Positions 8,282-16,600 are shown, numbered from the stretch's first letter. The stretch: 64,000 bases of DNA from Sinimarinibacterium flocculans (GCF_003201205.1 NZ_QICN01000005.1:1-64000), one strand, 5' to 3'. Notes: a model not told the origin generated them from the sequence alone. Program-made: numbers and translations.

Positions 8282-9178
8282 TACCCACGCATCCCTCCAG
8301 TCGCTCGCCGGCGATGAGGTCAACGTCCCGTATGCCGTGCGGGACCCTCCAGCACGCGTTCCCTTCGATGACGGTGTGCGCGTCCCCGGCCAGTCCGGTC
8401 GTGGGGCGAGAAGGCTCTTTACTTCATGAATCGCGCCCAACGCCATTCCATTGATCGGCGACATTTCCGTCCATCGCGAGGGGTCTCCTGAAGGCTTGCC
8501 GCCGTGCGAGTCGTCAGGAGACCCTTCGGGTCGACGGTACTCGTTTCCGGTGCCCGCCGGCGAAACAACGGGCTCCCTTTGTGCGCGGATGTGTGCCAGC
8601 GAATGCCGACCTCAGCCACGACACGGGTCGGGTGCGTGCGGACGCAGCGAACGGCTTTGACGACGGCCTGAACCTGCATCAGCCCACGGGTGGTTGCGTC
8701 ATCTGCAGCCGAAGGTGCAAGCCTTCGGCGCCTTTCTCCTGACGTTCCGAAACACACGACTTCTCCAGCCGTGCCCCCCATGAACAGGAGACTTCCAGAT
8801 GCGCCCCCAACCCTCCGCCCCGACTACGTTGCAGTACGGCAGTGTGTGATCGGGAATTCCATGGCCGTCCCGTGTGTCGCGTGGCCGGGTCGGAGACTGC
8901 AACAGGCTCTTGCTTGAAACGGGTGGCGATCCACTTCCCATTCTCGCAGGACACCATCGGCTTTCGCGATGACGCTCGCCACACGCACCGCTGATTCGTC
9001 AGCGCCCTGCCCAGGCAGCCACGGTCCTCAAAGCTGCGACGCGCACTTCGTGCGTTGACCGATTCCATCCGTCACATCGTTTCCACGGACGCTCTCCGCC
9101 AACGATGCCTGTTTCTCAACCACCCGAGGGTACCCATCCCCGACGGATGCGTGCCCCCGAATCACTCAGGAGCAACGC
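8282..9178. other. 0.9-kb stretch without a convincing gene
   Basis: Only short overlapping frames are present, and none has both a start signal and a protein-like composition. A short frame from the ATG in GACTTCCAGATGCGCCC (about 8,798) closes after 16 codons. A cysteine/histidine-bearing frame continues nearby in another phase to about 8,993, so this may be a decayed small gene. A very strong hairpin lies at 8,481-8,524. Confidence 0.5.
8481..8524. repeat. 11-bp perfect stem-loop in the topB downstream region
   Basis: GGGTCTCCTGA pairs perfectly with TCAGGAGACCC across a 22-base loop. There is no T-tract and no adjacent open frame. It resembles the hairpin leaders of other genes in this block. 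Confidence 0.6.
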
Positions 9179-9415
9179 ATGTCCGACTCTTCCGCATCTT
9201 CATCCTTGACTCCGGTACGCAACGGCGTACTCGCGCTGGCCTACACAGGCAAATGCCTGCCCCTGCAGGTACTGAGCAGCGCAGCCGGCTACTACATCGG
9301 CACCTACGACGATGCAGGTCCCGTCACGCGGGAGTCTGTCCAGTACTTCCCCACCCATCAGGCCGCGCAACAGGCTCTCTCCACCGGAGCCTGGACGCAG
9401 CGCGACCACCTGTAG
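9179..9415 (+). CDS. Small conserved-looking ICE protein, function unknown
   Basis: A 78-residue protein with a clear ribosome site (CAGGAGCAACGC before ATG). The composition is protein-like: a beta-rich core (GYYIGTYDDAGPVTRESVQYF) and a basic end. No motif, signal peptide or membrane segment is seen. I do not recognise the family. It is preceded by a leader containing GGGTACCC and followed after 20 bases by another unknown gene, probably in the same transcript. Confidence 0.6.
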   Translation: MSDSSASSSLTPVRNGVLALAYTGKCLPLQVLSSAAGYYIGTYDDAGPVTRESVQYFPTHQAAQQALSTGAWTQRDHL

Positions 9416-9435
9416 TTTCTGAAAGGAGGCTCATC

Positions 9436-9828
9436 ATGAATTCGTCATTGCCCCAAGAAACCGTCGACAAGATCGCGCAGGAGCGGTCTCACTTCGCAAC
9501 CGCTCCGTCGGCATTCTTCCAGGCGTGGAAGCACGGTGTCGCCATCGCCGGCCCTCGCCTGTTCGGTGACGGTACGCGCGAGAGCTGGGAGCGATCAAAC
9601 GACAAGTGGGATCTTTGCCCCAATACGTCGCTGATCAAGCGCTCGATTGGCGCCATGAGCTCCGGCGAGAAAGTGTTCCTGGCTGCGATGGTCAGCTTCT
9701 ACAACTCCCGCGATGGCGGTGCGTTGCTCAAGCGCGCCGGCGTCGAAGGGCTGGCCGATCTGGGCGGCCTGGATCTGGGGCGCCGTCAGGTCATCGCGGC
9801 ACTGATCCTCCACTACAACGGCTGGTGA
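9436..9828 (+). CDS. ICE hypothetical protein, 130 residues
   Basis: The start is well supported by GAAAGGAGGCTCATC before ATG. The soluble protein contains the tracts FFQAWKHGVAIAGPRLFGDG and SSGEKVFLAAMVSFYNSRDGG. No known catalytic motif is visible and I cannot assign a family. It lies 20 bases after the 78-residue gene and before a hairpin-bearing leader, within the stretch of stand-alone ICE genes of unknown function. Confidence 0.65.
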   Translation: MNSSLPQETVDKIAQERSHFATAPSAFFQAWKHGVAIAGPRLFGDGTRESWERSNDKWDLCPNTSLIKRSIGAMSSGEKVFLAAMVSFYNSRDGGALLKRAGVEGLADLGGLDLGRRQVIAALILHYNGW

Positions 9829-9904
9829 ACCCTTCGCGGCACTTTGCGTCACCTGTCTTTGCGCTCATGCCGCCAACGGGTGTTTCGCTTTCATCCACCC
9901 AACG

Positions 9905-9934
9905 GGGTCCGGTCCCCGGCAGGGGATTGGACCC
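9905..9934 (+). promoter_or_regulatory. Nested hairpin leader of the DUF5983-like gene
   Basis: GGGTCC (9905-9910) pairs with GGACCC (9929-9934), and inside it TCCCC (9913-9917) pairs with GGGGA (9922-9926). It lies 26 bases upstream of the next start, in the mRNA leader. Confidence 0.5.
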
Positions 9935-9959
9935 TCCTTTTCCCTGCTGGAGGCATCCC

Positions 9960-10679
9960 ATGTCACAGATCGACAATCCCTTTCACCGCGGCTATCAGAA
10001 CCCGCGCATTGTCCGAACCCTGCTCATCACCTACGAAGACGACTGCGCGCCGGTCTGGCGGCCGTTGCATACCAGCCAGGCACATCTCTCCGATGACGAC
10101 GTCGCGCAATTTCCCTGCCTGATCGGCAAGGATTTCGCCCTCATCACCGAAGGTCAGGAAGTGCCCGAAGACCTGGAAGCCCGGTGCCAGACCGAAGGCA
10201 TCGTTCGCACGGTGGTCTACGCCGTTGCCGCGGACGACTTCGACGGTCGTCAAATGCATGTGGGCGACACCTACTCCGAAGAAGCTGCCCGCGAGGTGGT
10301 GCGGCGCCTGAAATTCGAGACCGGCTTTTACAGCCGGTGCTGGGAAATCAGTTCCGCACACATCACCGAGGAGGCCGGCCGCTATCTGGCCGAGCTGGCC
10401 GACACCGTCGTACCGAGCCGATTCTTGTTTCACCCGTTCCGCATTCCATACAGCCCCGCAATCGGCGTGAAGCTGATTGCGACACCCTGGACTGACGAGA
10501 ACCTGCAGATGATCGAAGGCACTACCGCGGAGGCTCTGAAGGAAACGCATCGCAAGAAGGGCATGCCCGAATGTCTCGTCGAGGTGCTGCACCTGGCTGC
10601 GCTGGCCGACGTGCGCATGCTGGTGTTCGATGCCGATGCGCCGATACTGGCAGGACTGAAGCTGCACGACGACGAGTAG
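9960..10679 (+). CDS. ICE protein, DUF5983-like
   Basis: A 239-residue protein. The C-terminal half has the pattern CWEISSAHITEEAGRYL and ADVRMLVFDADAPILAGL, which resembles DUF5983 proteins common in ICEs and plasmids; this assignment is from memory of the pattern. The N-terminal part (LLITYEDDCAPVWRPL) is beta-rich. Function unknown. The start is supported by GCTGGAGGCATCCC. A hairpin leader precedes it and a clear terminator follows. Confidence 0.65.
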   Translation: MSQIDNPFHRGYQNPRIVRTLLITYEDDCAPVWRPLHTSQAHLSDDDVAQFPCLIGKDFALITEGQEVPEDLEARCQTEGIVRTVVYAVAADDFDGRQMHVGDTYSEEAAREVVRRLKFETGFYSRCWEISSAHITEEAGRYLAELADTVVPSRFLFHPFRIPYSPAIGVKLIATPWTDENLQMIEGTTAEALKETHRKKGMPECLVEVLHLAALADVRMLVFDADAPILAGLKLHDDE

Positions 10680-10688
10680 CACTCCGTT

Positions 10689-10717
10689 GAGCCCCCATGC
10701 GGGGCTCTTCCTGTTTG
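10689..10717 (+). terminator. Rho-independent terminator after the DUF5983-like gene
   Basis: GAGCCCC and GGGGCTC form a 7-bp stem with a five-base loop, followed by TTCCTGTTT, nine bases after the stop. Confidence 0.7.
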
Positions 10718-10907
10718 AGGAACGCGGTGAAGGCACGTTGCCGATTCCCGGACGACGGCCACCGATGCTTGACCCACGCTGGCAGCATGTTCGCTGGCGC
10801 TGCCGGCAGCATGCCCAGGCAGTCGAGGCCTTCAAGACTGCGGTGTGGTTCGCCGCACTGGTTGGTTCTTTCTCCGGGCGCACACCGCGTCCACTCACCT
10901 CACCCAC

Positions 10908-10942
10908 AAGGGACAGACCTCCCTTGCGGGCGGGAGTCCCTT
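10908..10942 (+). promoter_or_regulatory. Hairpin leader of the 265-residue ICE gene
   Basis: AAGGGAC (10908-10914) can pair with GTCCCTT (10936-10942), with CTCCC and GGGAG pairing inside. It ends 22 bases before the next start, just before the ribosome site CAAGGAG. Confidence 0.45.
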
Positions 10943-10964
10943 GATTTCCACAAGGAGTTCTCCC

Positions 10965-11762
10965 ATGGATACCCAAGCCATCCGCACACAGATGCCGACG
11001 CTGGTTCTCGGTCATCTGCCTTCCAACGTACGCAAGTTCAAGTTCAACATCTTCGACGGCCAGCCTATGTTCTCGGTGCTGGGCTTGCACGCCGATCCCA
11101 AACCCTTCGAGGGCAAGGTCATCGCCAGGACCGACGAGGCCATCGTCGCCAAGACGGGACGGGCCGAATTCGCGGTACTCGACCGGACGCTCGTGACCGA
11201 GGTGCCCGACAACGGCACCAAGGTGCAGGTCGAGCCCTATGCCAGGCGCCGCTTCGACGGTCAGCGCGCGGACACGCCCGAGGAGCAAACCGAGTTCACC
11301 GCCGACGGCCAGCCCTACACGGTGAGGCGCTACGTACTCGGGTCCGCACCGGCGAAACTGCCGATCCCGGAACCCTCCTGCCCTGAGCTGCGGGAGCTGA
11401 TCCGCCAGATGGAGCAGTTGCCCGCGCCTGACCGCTTCCGGCGCATCACCCACCTGCTGGTGGATGCCGGCGCGCAGGACTTCACCTGGGTCGACCCGCT
11501 GCCCAAGGACATCATCCGTACGCCGCCGGCCATCTGCTTCACGGTCGCCACGACGAAGTTCCAGGGCCGCGTCACCGTGCTGTACGAGCGTGGCCCCAAC
11601 CTCTACTCGGTGGAGTTGCACCGCGACGGGGAATTGGTTGAGCGCGCCGACGAGGTATTCCTCGACACCCTCGGCGAAACACTGGAACGACTGATCGACG
11701 ACGGGAGCTGGCGACACATCCGTGTGCAGTGCCTGTCCGGTCGTAAACCCAACCGTCACTGA
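10965..11762 (+). CDS. Conserved ICE protein of unknown function, 265 residues
   Basis: The start is well supported by ACAAGGAGTTCTCCC. The protein is soluble and acidic-neutral, with an N-terminal beta-rich part (LVLGHLPSNVRKFKFNIFDG), a central PYTVRRYVLG segment, and a C-terminal half around FTVATTKFQGRVTVLYERG. Automatic annotations sometimes call such ICE proteins GTPase, but I see no P-loop. No signal peptide or membrane segment. Function unknown. The next gene, DUF3085, follows after 37 bases. Confidence 0.65.
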   Translation: MDTQAIRTQMPTLVLGHLPSNVRKFKFNIFDGQPMFSVLGLHADPKPFEGKVIARTDEAIVAKTGRAEFAVLDRTLVTEVPDNGTKVQVEPYARRRFDGQRADTPEEQTEFTADGQPYTVRRYVLGSAPAKLPIPEPSCPELRELIRQMEQLPAPDRFRRITHLLVDAGAQDFTWVDPLPKDIIRTPPAICFTVATTKFQGRVTVLYERGPNLYSVELHRDGELVERADEVFLDTLGETLERLIDDGSWRHIRVQCLSGRKPNRH

Positions 11763-11799
11763 CCCCAGTGTCGCTTCCCGCACTACTGGAGATCACACC

Positions 11800-12165
11800 A
11801 TGTCTGTTCGATTCAAAAGCACTGACCTGCGACCTGTGCTCACCGAAGCGGTGGCCAACCAATGCCGCGTCATTCTGGTCAAGGACCGCGGCGTGTACTT
11901 CCTAGCCGAGCGCGGCGAGCACCGACCGGATGGTCGCCAGAAGCTGATCGCCTACGCGGTCGGTTGCAACCCGGACGTTGATCCGTTCGATGACTGGTGG
12001 GCGTTGGCGAACACCGAGTTCGGAGGCGATGACTTCGGCGAGTTCCTCGACGCGCAGGAAGGCGTCTTCGCACGCATCCTGCAAAGTGAGGACGACCTCG
12101 AAGTGTCCGCTACAGCGACGCATCTGTCTCTGCGGGCCGTACCACCGGTCCCAGGAAGAAGTTGA
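11800..12165 (+). CDS. DUF3085 domain protein
   Basis: A 121-residue protein matching family DUF3085 of ICEs and plasmids: VYFLAERGEHRPDGRQKLIAY followed by CNPDVDPFDDWWALANTEFGGDDFGEFL (split as CNPDVDPFDDWW and NTEFGGDDFGEFL). The function is unknown. It starts after CTGGAGATCACACC. A palindrome and a terminator-ended structured stretch follow it. Confidence 0.75.
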   Translation: MSVRFKSTDLRPVLTEAVANQCRVILVKDRGVYFLAERGEHRPDGRQKLIAYAVGCNPDVDPFDDWWALANTEFGGDDFGEFLDAQEGVFARILQSEDDLEVSATATHLSLRAVPPVPGRS

Positions 12166-12238
12166 CCCCTGCTTGTTCTCAACCCTGTCCGTGGGACCCT
12201 GTCGGCCCTGCAATCTGCGGCGCCACGCCCCATCGACA

Positions 12239-12256
12239 ATTAGCCATTTGGCTAAT
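12239..12256. promoter_or_regulatory. 18-bp palindrome ATTAGCCA-TT-TGGCTAAT
   Basis: A perfect 8+2+8 dyad, 73 bases after the DUF3085 stop. The AT-rich ends and two-base centre fit a repressor operator. It precedes the structured segment 12,265-12,357. Confidence 0.5.
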
Positions 12257-12264
12257 AGGCAGAT

Positions 12265-12357
12265 CCGTATCAGATGTCTATCATCGCCCCGTACGATCCG
12301 ACCCTCCCTGGATCGTATCTCTGACTCCGCCCCCGGCCTCCGGGGGCTTCTTCTTCT
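12265..12357 (+). ncRNA. Candidate small structured RNA ending in a terminator
   Basis: Downstream of the palindrome lie an 8-bp stem (TACGATCC 12292-12299 with GGATCGTA 12310-12317) and then the terminator hairpin at 12329-12347. No open frame covers this stretch. A convincing -35/-10 pair was not found, so it could equally be the structured 3' end of the DUF3085 transcript. Confidence 0.3.
12329..12357 (+). terminator. Rho-independent terminator
   Basis: GCCCCCGG and CCGGGGGC form an 8-bp stem with a three-base loop, followed by TTCTTCTTCT. Confidence 0.8.
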
Positions 12358-12400
12358 GAGGGCTGTTGGGCACTGGCCTGCCGTGCCTTGAGACTTGGCC

Positions 12401-12427
12401 AACAGAAAGCCGCGCCAAGAGGCGCGG
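12401..12427 (-). terminator. Terminator of the HU-like gene
   Basis: On the minus strand CCGCGCC-TCTT-GGCGCGG is followed by CTTTCTGTT, about 30 bases after the HU-like stop. It converges with the terminator at 12,329-12,357. Confidence 0.75.
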
Positions 12428-12455
12428 CCTGTACCTCACGGCTGACCAGCAATGC

Positions 12456-12737
12456 TCAGAGCGAGTCCTTCGCGGCCTTTGCAGCCTTGAAGGCAATGCT
12501 CTTCGACGCCTTGATCTTGACGGTCTCACCCGTCTGCGGATTGCGCCCCTTGCGGGCCGCGCGCTTGCGCAGCGTGAAAATACCGAACCCACTGATGCTG
12601 ACGCGCCGGCTCTTCTTCACGGCCTTGATGACCGCATCGTGCTCGGCTTGCAGAACGGCCTTCACCTGAGACTTGGCCAGGCCGGTCTTGGCGGCGATCT
12701 CTTCGATCAGCGCCGCTGTGCTCAATGTATCGCTCAC
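12456..12737 (-). CDS. HU-family DNA-binding protein
   Basis: A 93-residue HU/IHF-like protein: helical N-terminus (LIEEIAAKTGLAKSQVKAVL), the beta-arm region VSISGFGIFTLRKRAARKGRNPQTGE (split as VSISGFGIFTLRK and RKGRNPQTGE) and the end IKASKSIAFKAAK. It bends DNA as a dimer. Carried in the ICE and opposite to the backbone, it may help recombination, replication or silencing of the element. This C-terminal IKASK sequence is common to mobile-element HU proteins. It has its own terminator at 12,401-12,427. Confidence 0.9.
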   Translation of the reverse strand: MSDTLSTAALIEEIAAKTGLAKSQVKAVLQAEHDAVIKAVKKSRRVSISGFGIFTLRKRAARKGRNPQTGETVKIKASKSIAFKAAKAAKDSL

Positions 12738-13203
12738 GTATTACCTCATTGTTGATATAGGAACACGCGCTCCGGAACGGTTGCGCGAGGTCGGAATGTA
12801 CCCGGTCTGCGTAACTGTGTCCTGCACGTAAGAGCGACATGGCAGCGAAAACGGTATAGCCCTTTGCCGACAGAGAGAGGCCGGCATCGTCGTGGCCACC
12901 CGAAACAAGGAACCGCGCCGGTGCCGATTCATCGTCGCACCGGAAATCCCACCTCTGCACGCTGTCCCCATGCATCGCTGACACCCGTCAGCAGCATCCC
13001 AGGTCGCCATGATCTTCAAGGCGACGGCACGGTTCCGACCGCGTTGATCACTCCAGTTCGCACCGGCATCCACGCGCGAACGGCCATCGATTCTCGATGG
13101 TGATGCCATCGCTGTTCTTTCAACCCACCGCGGGGTTACGCACCTTCCCGCTGTGGGGTCGGTGTGTCTCCGCTTCTCTTGTTCACAAGTCTGGAGATTC
13201 ACC
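12738..13203. other. Intergenic region between HU-like and DUF3577 genes
   Basis: No convincing gene. It must contain the HU-like promoter (minus) and the leader of the DUF3577 gene (plus). A 7-bp hairpin CCATCGA-TTC-TCGATGG is at 13084-13100. The two GGGGT stretches near 13,134 and 13,155, with GCGGG/CCCGC between them, resemble the other hairpin leaders in this block. Confidence 0.5.
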
Positions 13204-14115
13204 ATGACCAACACTGCTTCCAACACGAAGTCCTATTTCGACATCCACACCTCCGGCATCGGCTATGTGCAGCGTGCCCGTGAGGTTCCGGTCAAGGGCG
13301 GCCGCAAGGCGCAGCCGTTCCTGGCCTGCACCATCGCAGCCCTCGTTGGGCCGGCCGAAGACGCGATCCTTCGCTACTTCGACGTCAAGGTGTCCGGGGC
13401 CGAGGCCAAGAAACTGGTCCAGGGCTACGTCGGCATCGATGACCCGAAGAAGCGTCCGCTGGTTCGCTTCCGGCTCGGCGACCTCTGGGTCGATCCGTTC
13501 ATCCGGCCGAAGGGTGATCACAAGGGCGAACCTGCGGCCAGCCTGAAGGCGCGGCTGTTGAAAGCCGAACTGATGGATCGTGCCGAGCTGGCCAAGATCG
13601 AACAGTACGAGCTGATCACCCGCGGCATCGGCTATCTGAACCGTCCCAGGGAAGTCACTCCCGCCGACGGCGATCCGTTCCTCTCTTGCACCATCGGCGC
13701 ACTGAGCGGACCGATCGATGATCCCGACTATCGTTACATCGAGACCATCGTCGCCGATGCCGATGCCCGGCACCTGGTGCGCCGCTGCGCGCAGGCCGTG
13801 GAGGCGGAGAAGAAGGTGCTGATTGCCTTCCGCCTCAGCGACATGAAGGCCAATCCGTACATTCGCACCAAGGGCGAAAAGGCCGGCGAGGCTGCGGCAA
13901 CGCTGCAATCCAAGCTGATCCGCATCGGCATGATCAAGGTCGACGGCCAGAAGGTCTACCCGGAGAAGTCCGAAGCCCCCACTTCTCAGGACGCAACCGC
14001 GGCCGAAGAGACGGTCGGAGCCGAGGGCGACACCGGCATCCCCCAGCCCGCCGAACCCGCAGCGCGGGAACCGGAGGCCGAAGCACCTGTCCAGGCACCC
14101 GCTCTGGCGGCTTAG
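13204..14115 (+). CDS. STY4534-family (DUF3577) ICE replication protein, internally duplicated
   Basis: A 303-residue protein with two tandem copies of one domain: residues 11-124 and 135-244. Each copy carries GIGY(V/L), FL(A/S)CTI(A/G)AL, then RFRLGDLWVDPFIRPKG or AFRLSDMKANPYIRTKG, and ends in A(A/S)(S/T)LK or LQSKL. It matches DUF3577 / STY4534 proteins linked to ICE replication; the mechanism is unknown. The last 50 residues are Pro/Ala/Glu-rich and probably disordered. The start follows CTGGAGATTCACC. A clear terminator follows, so this is a single-gene transcript. Confidence 0.85.
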   Translation: MTNTASNTKSYFDIHTSGIGYVQRAREVPVKGGRKAQPFLACTIAALVGPAEDAILRYFDVKVSGAEAKKLVQGYVGIDDPKKRPLVRFRLGDLWVDPFIRPKGDHKGEPAASLKARLLKAELMDRAELAKIEQYELITRGIGYLNRPREVTPADGDPFLSCTIGALSGPIDDPDYRYIETIVADADARHLVRRCAQAVEAEKKVLIAFRLSDMKANPYIRTKGEKAGEAAATLQSKLIRIGMIKVDGQKVYPEKSEAPTSQDATAAEETVGAEGDTGIPQPAEPAAREPEAEAPVQAPALAA

Positions 14116-14125
14116 CTCTGATCTA

Positions 14126-14156
14126 CAAGGCCCCGTTTCCAGGGCCTTGTTCTTTT
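14126..14156 (+). terminator. Rho-independent terminator after DUF3577
   Basis: CAAGGCCC pairs with GGGCCTTG (8 bp) across an eight-base loop, followed by TTCTTTT. Confidence 0.85.
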
Positions 14157-14223
14157 CCATGTATCCATGCCGTCGATATCCCTGTATCTGCGGCATGCGA
14201 TCGCTTCAGTTCCTCCCTCCCAT

Positions 14224-14242
14224 CGACCCGTTTCGCGGGTCG
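14224..14242 (+). promoter_or_regulatory. Hairpin leader of the DUF932 gene
   Basis: CGACCCG (14224-14230) and CGGGTCG (14236-14242) form a perfect 7-bp stem with a five-base loop, about 80 bases upstream of the DUF932 start. Confidence 0.45.
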
Positions 14243-14320
14243 CCCTCCCTCCCATGCAATCGGTTCGTCGGGCGTTCCAGGCTCGAGGCGCCCATTGCTG
14301 CCATATTCAAGGAGAAGTCC

Positions 14321-15148
14321 ATGCTACTCGCATCCCGCTTCGGATCCCGATCCCCCGTGCTGCGCGCAGACCATCCGCTGTCGGATGATCAGATCCGCGC
14401 CGTGGCTCCATCCATCTTCACCGAATCCGCACATGAAAGCCGTTCGGACCGGTATAGCTACATCCCAACCGCCACCGTACTGGCGAAATTGCGCAACGAA
14501 GGCTTCGAGCCGTTCATGGTGTGCCAGACTCGCGTACGCCAGGAAGATCGGCGCGATTTCACCAAGCACATGCTCCGGCTGCGCCATGCCAGCCAGATCA
14601 ACGGCAGCGAAGCCAACGAAATCATCCTGTTGAATTCGCACGACGGCACCAGCAGCTACCAGATGCTGGCCGGCATGTTCCGCTTCGTCTGCCAGAATGG
14701 GCTGGTGTGCGGTGATACGACAGCGGACGTGCGCGTTCCCCACAAGGGCGACGTTGCCGAACGAGTGATCGAAGGTGCCTACGAAGTCCTGAGCGGCTTC
14801 GAGCGGGTGCAGCAATCCCGCGACGCCATGCGTGCCATCCCACTGGATGCCGGAGAAACGGAGGTGTTTGCACGCTCCGCACTGGCGCTCAGATATGACA
14901 ACCCGGCAAAACCCGCCCCCGTTACAGAGAGCCAGTTGCTGATCCCACGGCGGTTCGATGACAAGCATTCCGACCTGTGGTCGACGTTCAACCGAGTGCA
15001 GGAAAACCTGGTCAAGGGAGGTCTATCTGGCCGTGCCGCCCACGGCCGTCGGCAACGCACTCGATCTGTGCAAGGCATCGATCAAAACGTGCGCTTGAAC
15101 CGAGCCCTATGGCTGCTGGCGGAAGGCATGCGCCAGTTGAAGACGTAA
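14321..15148 (+). CDS. DUF932 domain protein
   Basis: A 275-residue protein of family DUF932, common on plasmids, phages and ICEs. Typical signatures are LRHASQINGSEANEIILLNSHDGTSSYQMLAGMFRFVCQNGLVCGD (seen as HASQINGSEANEIIL and MFRFVCQNGLVCGD) and the end NRVQENLVKGGLSGR ... NRALWLLAEGM. The exact role is unknown. The start follows CAAGGAGAAGTCC. The length is normal for the family and the frame is intact. It is followed by a terminator, so it is a single-gene unit. Confidence 0.85.
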   Translation: MLLASRFGSRSPVLRADHPLSDDQIRAVAPSIFTESAHESRSDRYSYIPTATVLAKLRNEGFEPFMVCQTRVRQEDRRDFTKHMLRLRHASQINGSEANEIILLNSHDGTSSYQMLAGMFRFVCQNGLVCGDTTADVRVPHKGDVAERVIEGAYEVLSGFERVQQSRDAMRAIPLDAGETEVFARSALALRYDNPAKPAPVTESQLLIPRRFDDKHSDLWSTFNRVQENLVKGGLSGRAAHGRRQRTRSVQGIDQNVRLNRALWLLAEGMRQLKT

Positions 15149-15164
15149 TCCCACGTGAACCATC

Positions 15165-15191
15165 AACGGCCCTTCGGGGCCGTTTCTTTTT
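15165..15191 (+). terminator. Rho-independent terminator after DUF932
   Basis: AACGGCCC-TTCG-GGGCCGTT, an 8-bp stem with a stable TTCG loop, followed by TTCTTTTT. It separates the small-gene block from the T4SS operon. Confidence 0.9.
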
Positions 15192-15338
15192 GAGCATGAC
15201 ATCAGCGTTGAATCCGCGAGAAAGTCGTTCGCTTCGGTTGCCCCTCGGGAAAGCGGTCGGCTGTTGTATCCCTTTATCTGCTGATTCGGATATCGCAAGC
15301 AGCGATGGTGAAGGCTCGACGTCAGACATGAGCCGCTC

Positions 15339-15872
15339 ATGCCATCGCCATCCCGTATCCGTATCGGTCGCAATTCGGTTGCCGTCATGGCTGCACTGTG
15401 TTTTTTGGTCGGCGGTTGCGCTACCGCACCCGTAGTACCTCCCGCACCCGAGGTGCCAGTGCAGGAACCTACACCGGACGAGCACTGGATTCCGATCGTC
15501 CGCTACGGCCGCTACACCCTCGTGGAGCTGGTGCCGGAGACCGCCCAGCAAGACCTGATGCTGCAGGTCATCGACATCTCCCTGTCCAACGTCGTGCCCC
15601 AGACGGTCGGCGTGGCGCTGGATCACGTATTGCGGCGCTCGGGCTATCGCCTGTGCGACATCGATACGCAGATGAGGGTGTTCTACGAGCTTCCGCTCCC
15701 GGCGGTGCATCAGCGTCTCGGCCCCCTCTTCCTGCACGATGCGCTACTCACTCTTGCGGGACCGGCCTGGGATCTGCAGGTTGACGATGCAGAGCGACGC
15801 GTGTGCTTCGCGCGGCAGGAGGATGCCGAAAGCGCCGTCGATGACACTCCCGTCGCAGTGGACACACCGTGA
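15339..15872 (+). CDS. PFGI-1 class ICE type IV pilus lipoprotein PilL2
   Basis: A 177-residue lipoprotein: basic start, hydrophobic core VAVMAALCFLVGGC with the lipobox Cys at about residue 27, then the PilL2 pattern WIPIVRYGRYTLVELVPE and DHVLRRSGYRLCD. In these ICEs it opens the secretion operon and is thought to belong to the pilus or envelope machinery. Its TGA overlaps the GTG start of the next gene. The start codon is the first that leaves a normal n-region; a later one is possible. Confidence 0.8.
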   Translation: MPSPSRIRIGRNSVAVMAALCFLVGGCATAPVVPPAPEVPVQEPTPDEHWIPIVRYGRYTLVELVPETAQQDLMLQVIDISLSNVVPQTVGVALDHVLRRSGYRLCDIDTQMRVFYELPLPAVHQRLGPLFLHDALLTLAGPAWDLQVDDAERRVCFARQEDAESAVDDTPVAVDTP

Positions 15873-16600
15873 CGACGCCTTTCACGCACCTCGCTTCAGC
15901 GTGCGTCATCGCGGCCACCGCTGCGCTGCCCGCCATCGCGCAAACTTCCACCGTCACCGATTCGCGCATCGCCCACAGTCAGGATCGAGTCGCCGGTGAT
16001 TCCGCTCTCGACGAGCGCCTTGCACAAGACTGGGGCTTGCAGGCCGAGGACTGGGCGCGATACCGGCGTTTGATGCAGGGCCCATTGGGCGTGCATTCGC
16101 CCAACCTCGATCCGCTCACCGCCCTCGGGATCGAAGCACGCACCGAAGACGAACGCCGCCGCTACGCAGAACTGCAGGTCCAGGTCGAAGCGCTTCGCGT
16201 CGAGAAGCTGTTGGCCTACCAGCGCGCCTACGACGCGGCCTGGAAGCGCCTTTTCCCCACGCTGCAGCCCGTCATGCCGGCCAGCGCTGGCGGCTTCGTC
16301 GCAGCGTCCGGCGTGCCCAGCCGGCTGGCGGTCTTCGTCAAGGACGACTGCCCGCCGTGCGAGCAGCGCGTCCGGCAACTGCAAGCGGCCGGCACGGCGT
16401 TCGATCTCTACCTGGTCGGCAGCCGCCAGAACGATGCGCAGATCCGCCAGTGGGCGGCCAAGGCCGGCATCGATCCCGCCAAGGTCCGCGCCAGAACCAT
16501 CACGCTGAACCATGACAGCGGCCGCTGGCTATCGCTCGGCCTGCAGGGAGCGCTTCCGGTCACGGTGCGCGAGGTCGATGGGCAATGGCAGCACTGGTAA
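15869..16600 (+). CDS. TIGR03759-family ICE protein
   Basis: A 243-residue exported protein (signal peptide to about residue 24, LPAIAQ) with the family feature WGLQAEDWARYRRLMQGPLG and a thioredoxin-like C-terminal part carrying a CPPCEQRV pair of cysteines. It probably acts in the periplasm during mating-pair formation. It uses a GTG start overlapping the PilL2 stop. The next gene starts 16 bases before its end, so translation is coupled. Confidence 0.85.
   Translation: MTTPFTHLASACVIAATAALPAIAQTSTVTDSRIAHSQDRVAGDSALDERLAQDWGLQAEDWARYRRLMQGPLGVHSPNLDPLTALGIEARTEDERRRYAELQVQVEALRVEKLLAYQRAYDAAWKRLFPTLQPVMPASAGGFVAASGVPSRLAVFVKDDCPPCEQRVRQLQAAGTAFDLYLVGSRQNDAQIRQWAAKAGIDPAKVRARTITLNHDSGRWLSLGLQGALPVTVREVDGQWQHW

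Noticed and set aside
9963-11783. 606-residue minus-strand open frame
   Set aside because: It is the antisense shadow of three well-started plus-strand ICE genes, has no ribosome site and crosses a clear plus-strand terminator.
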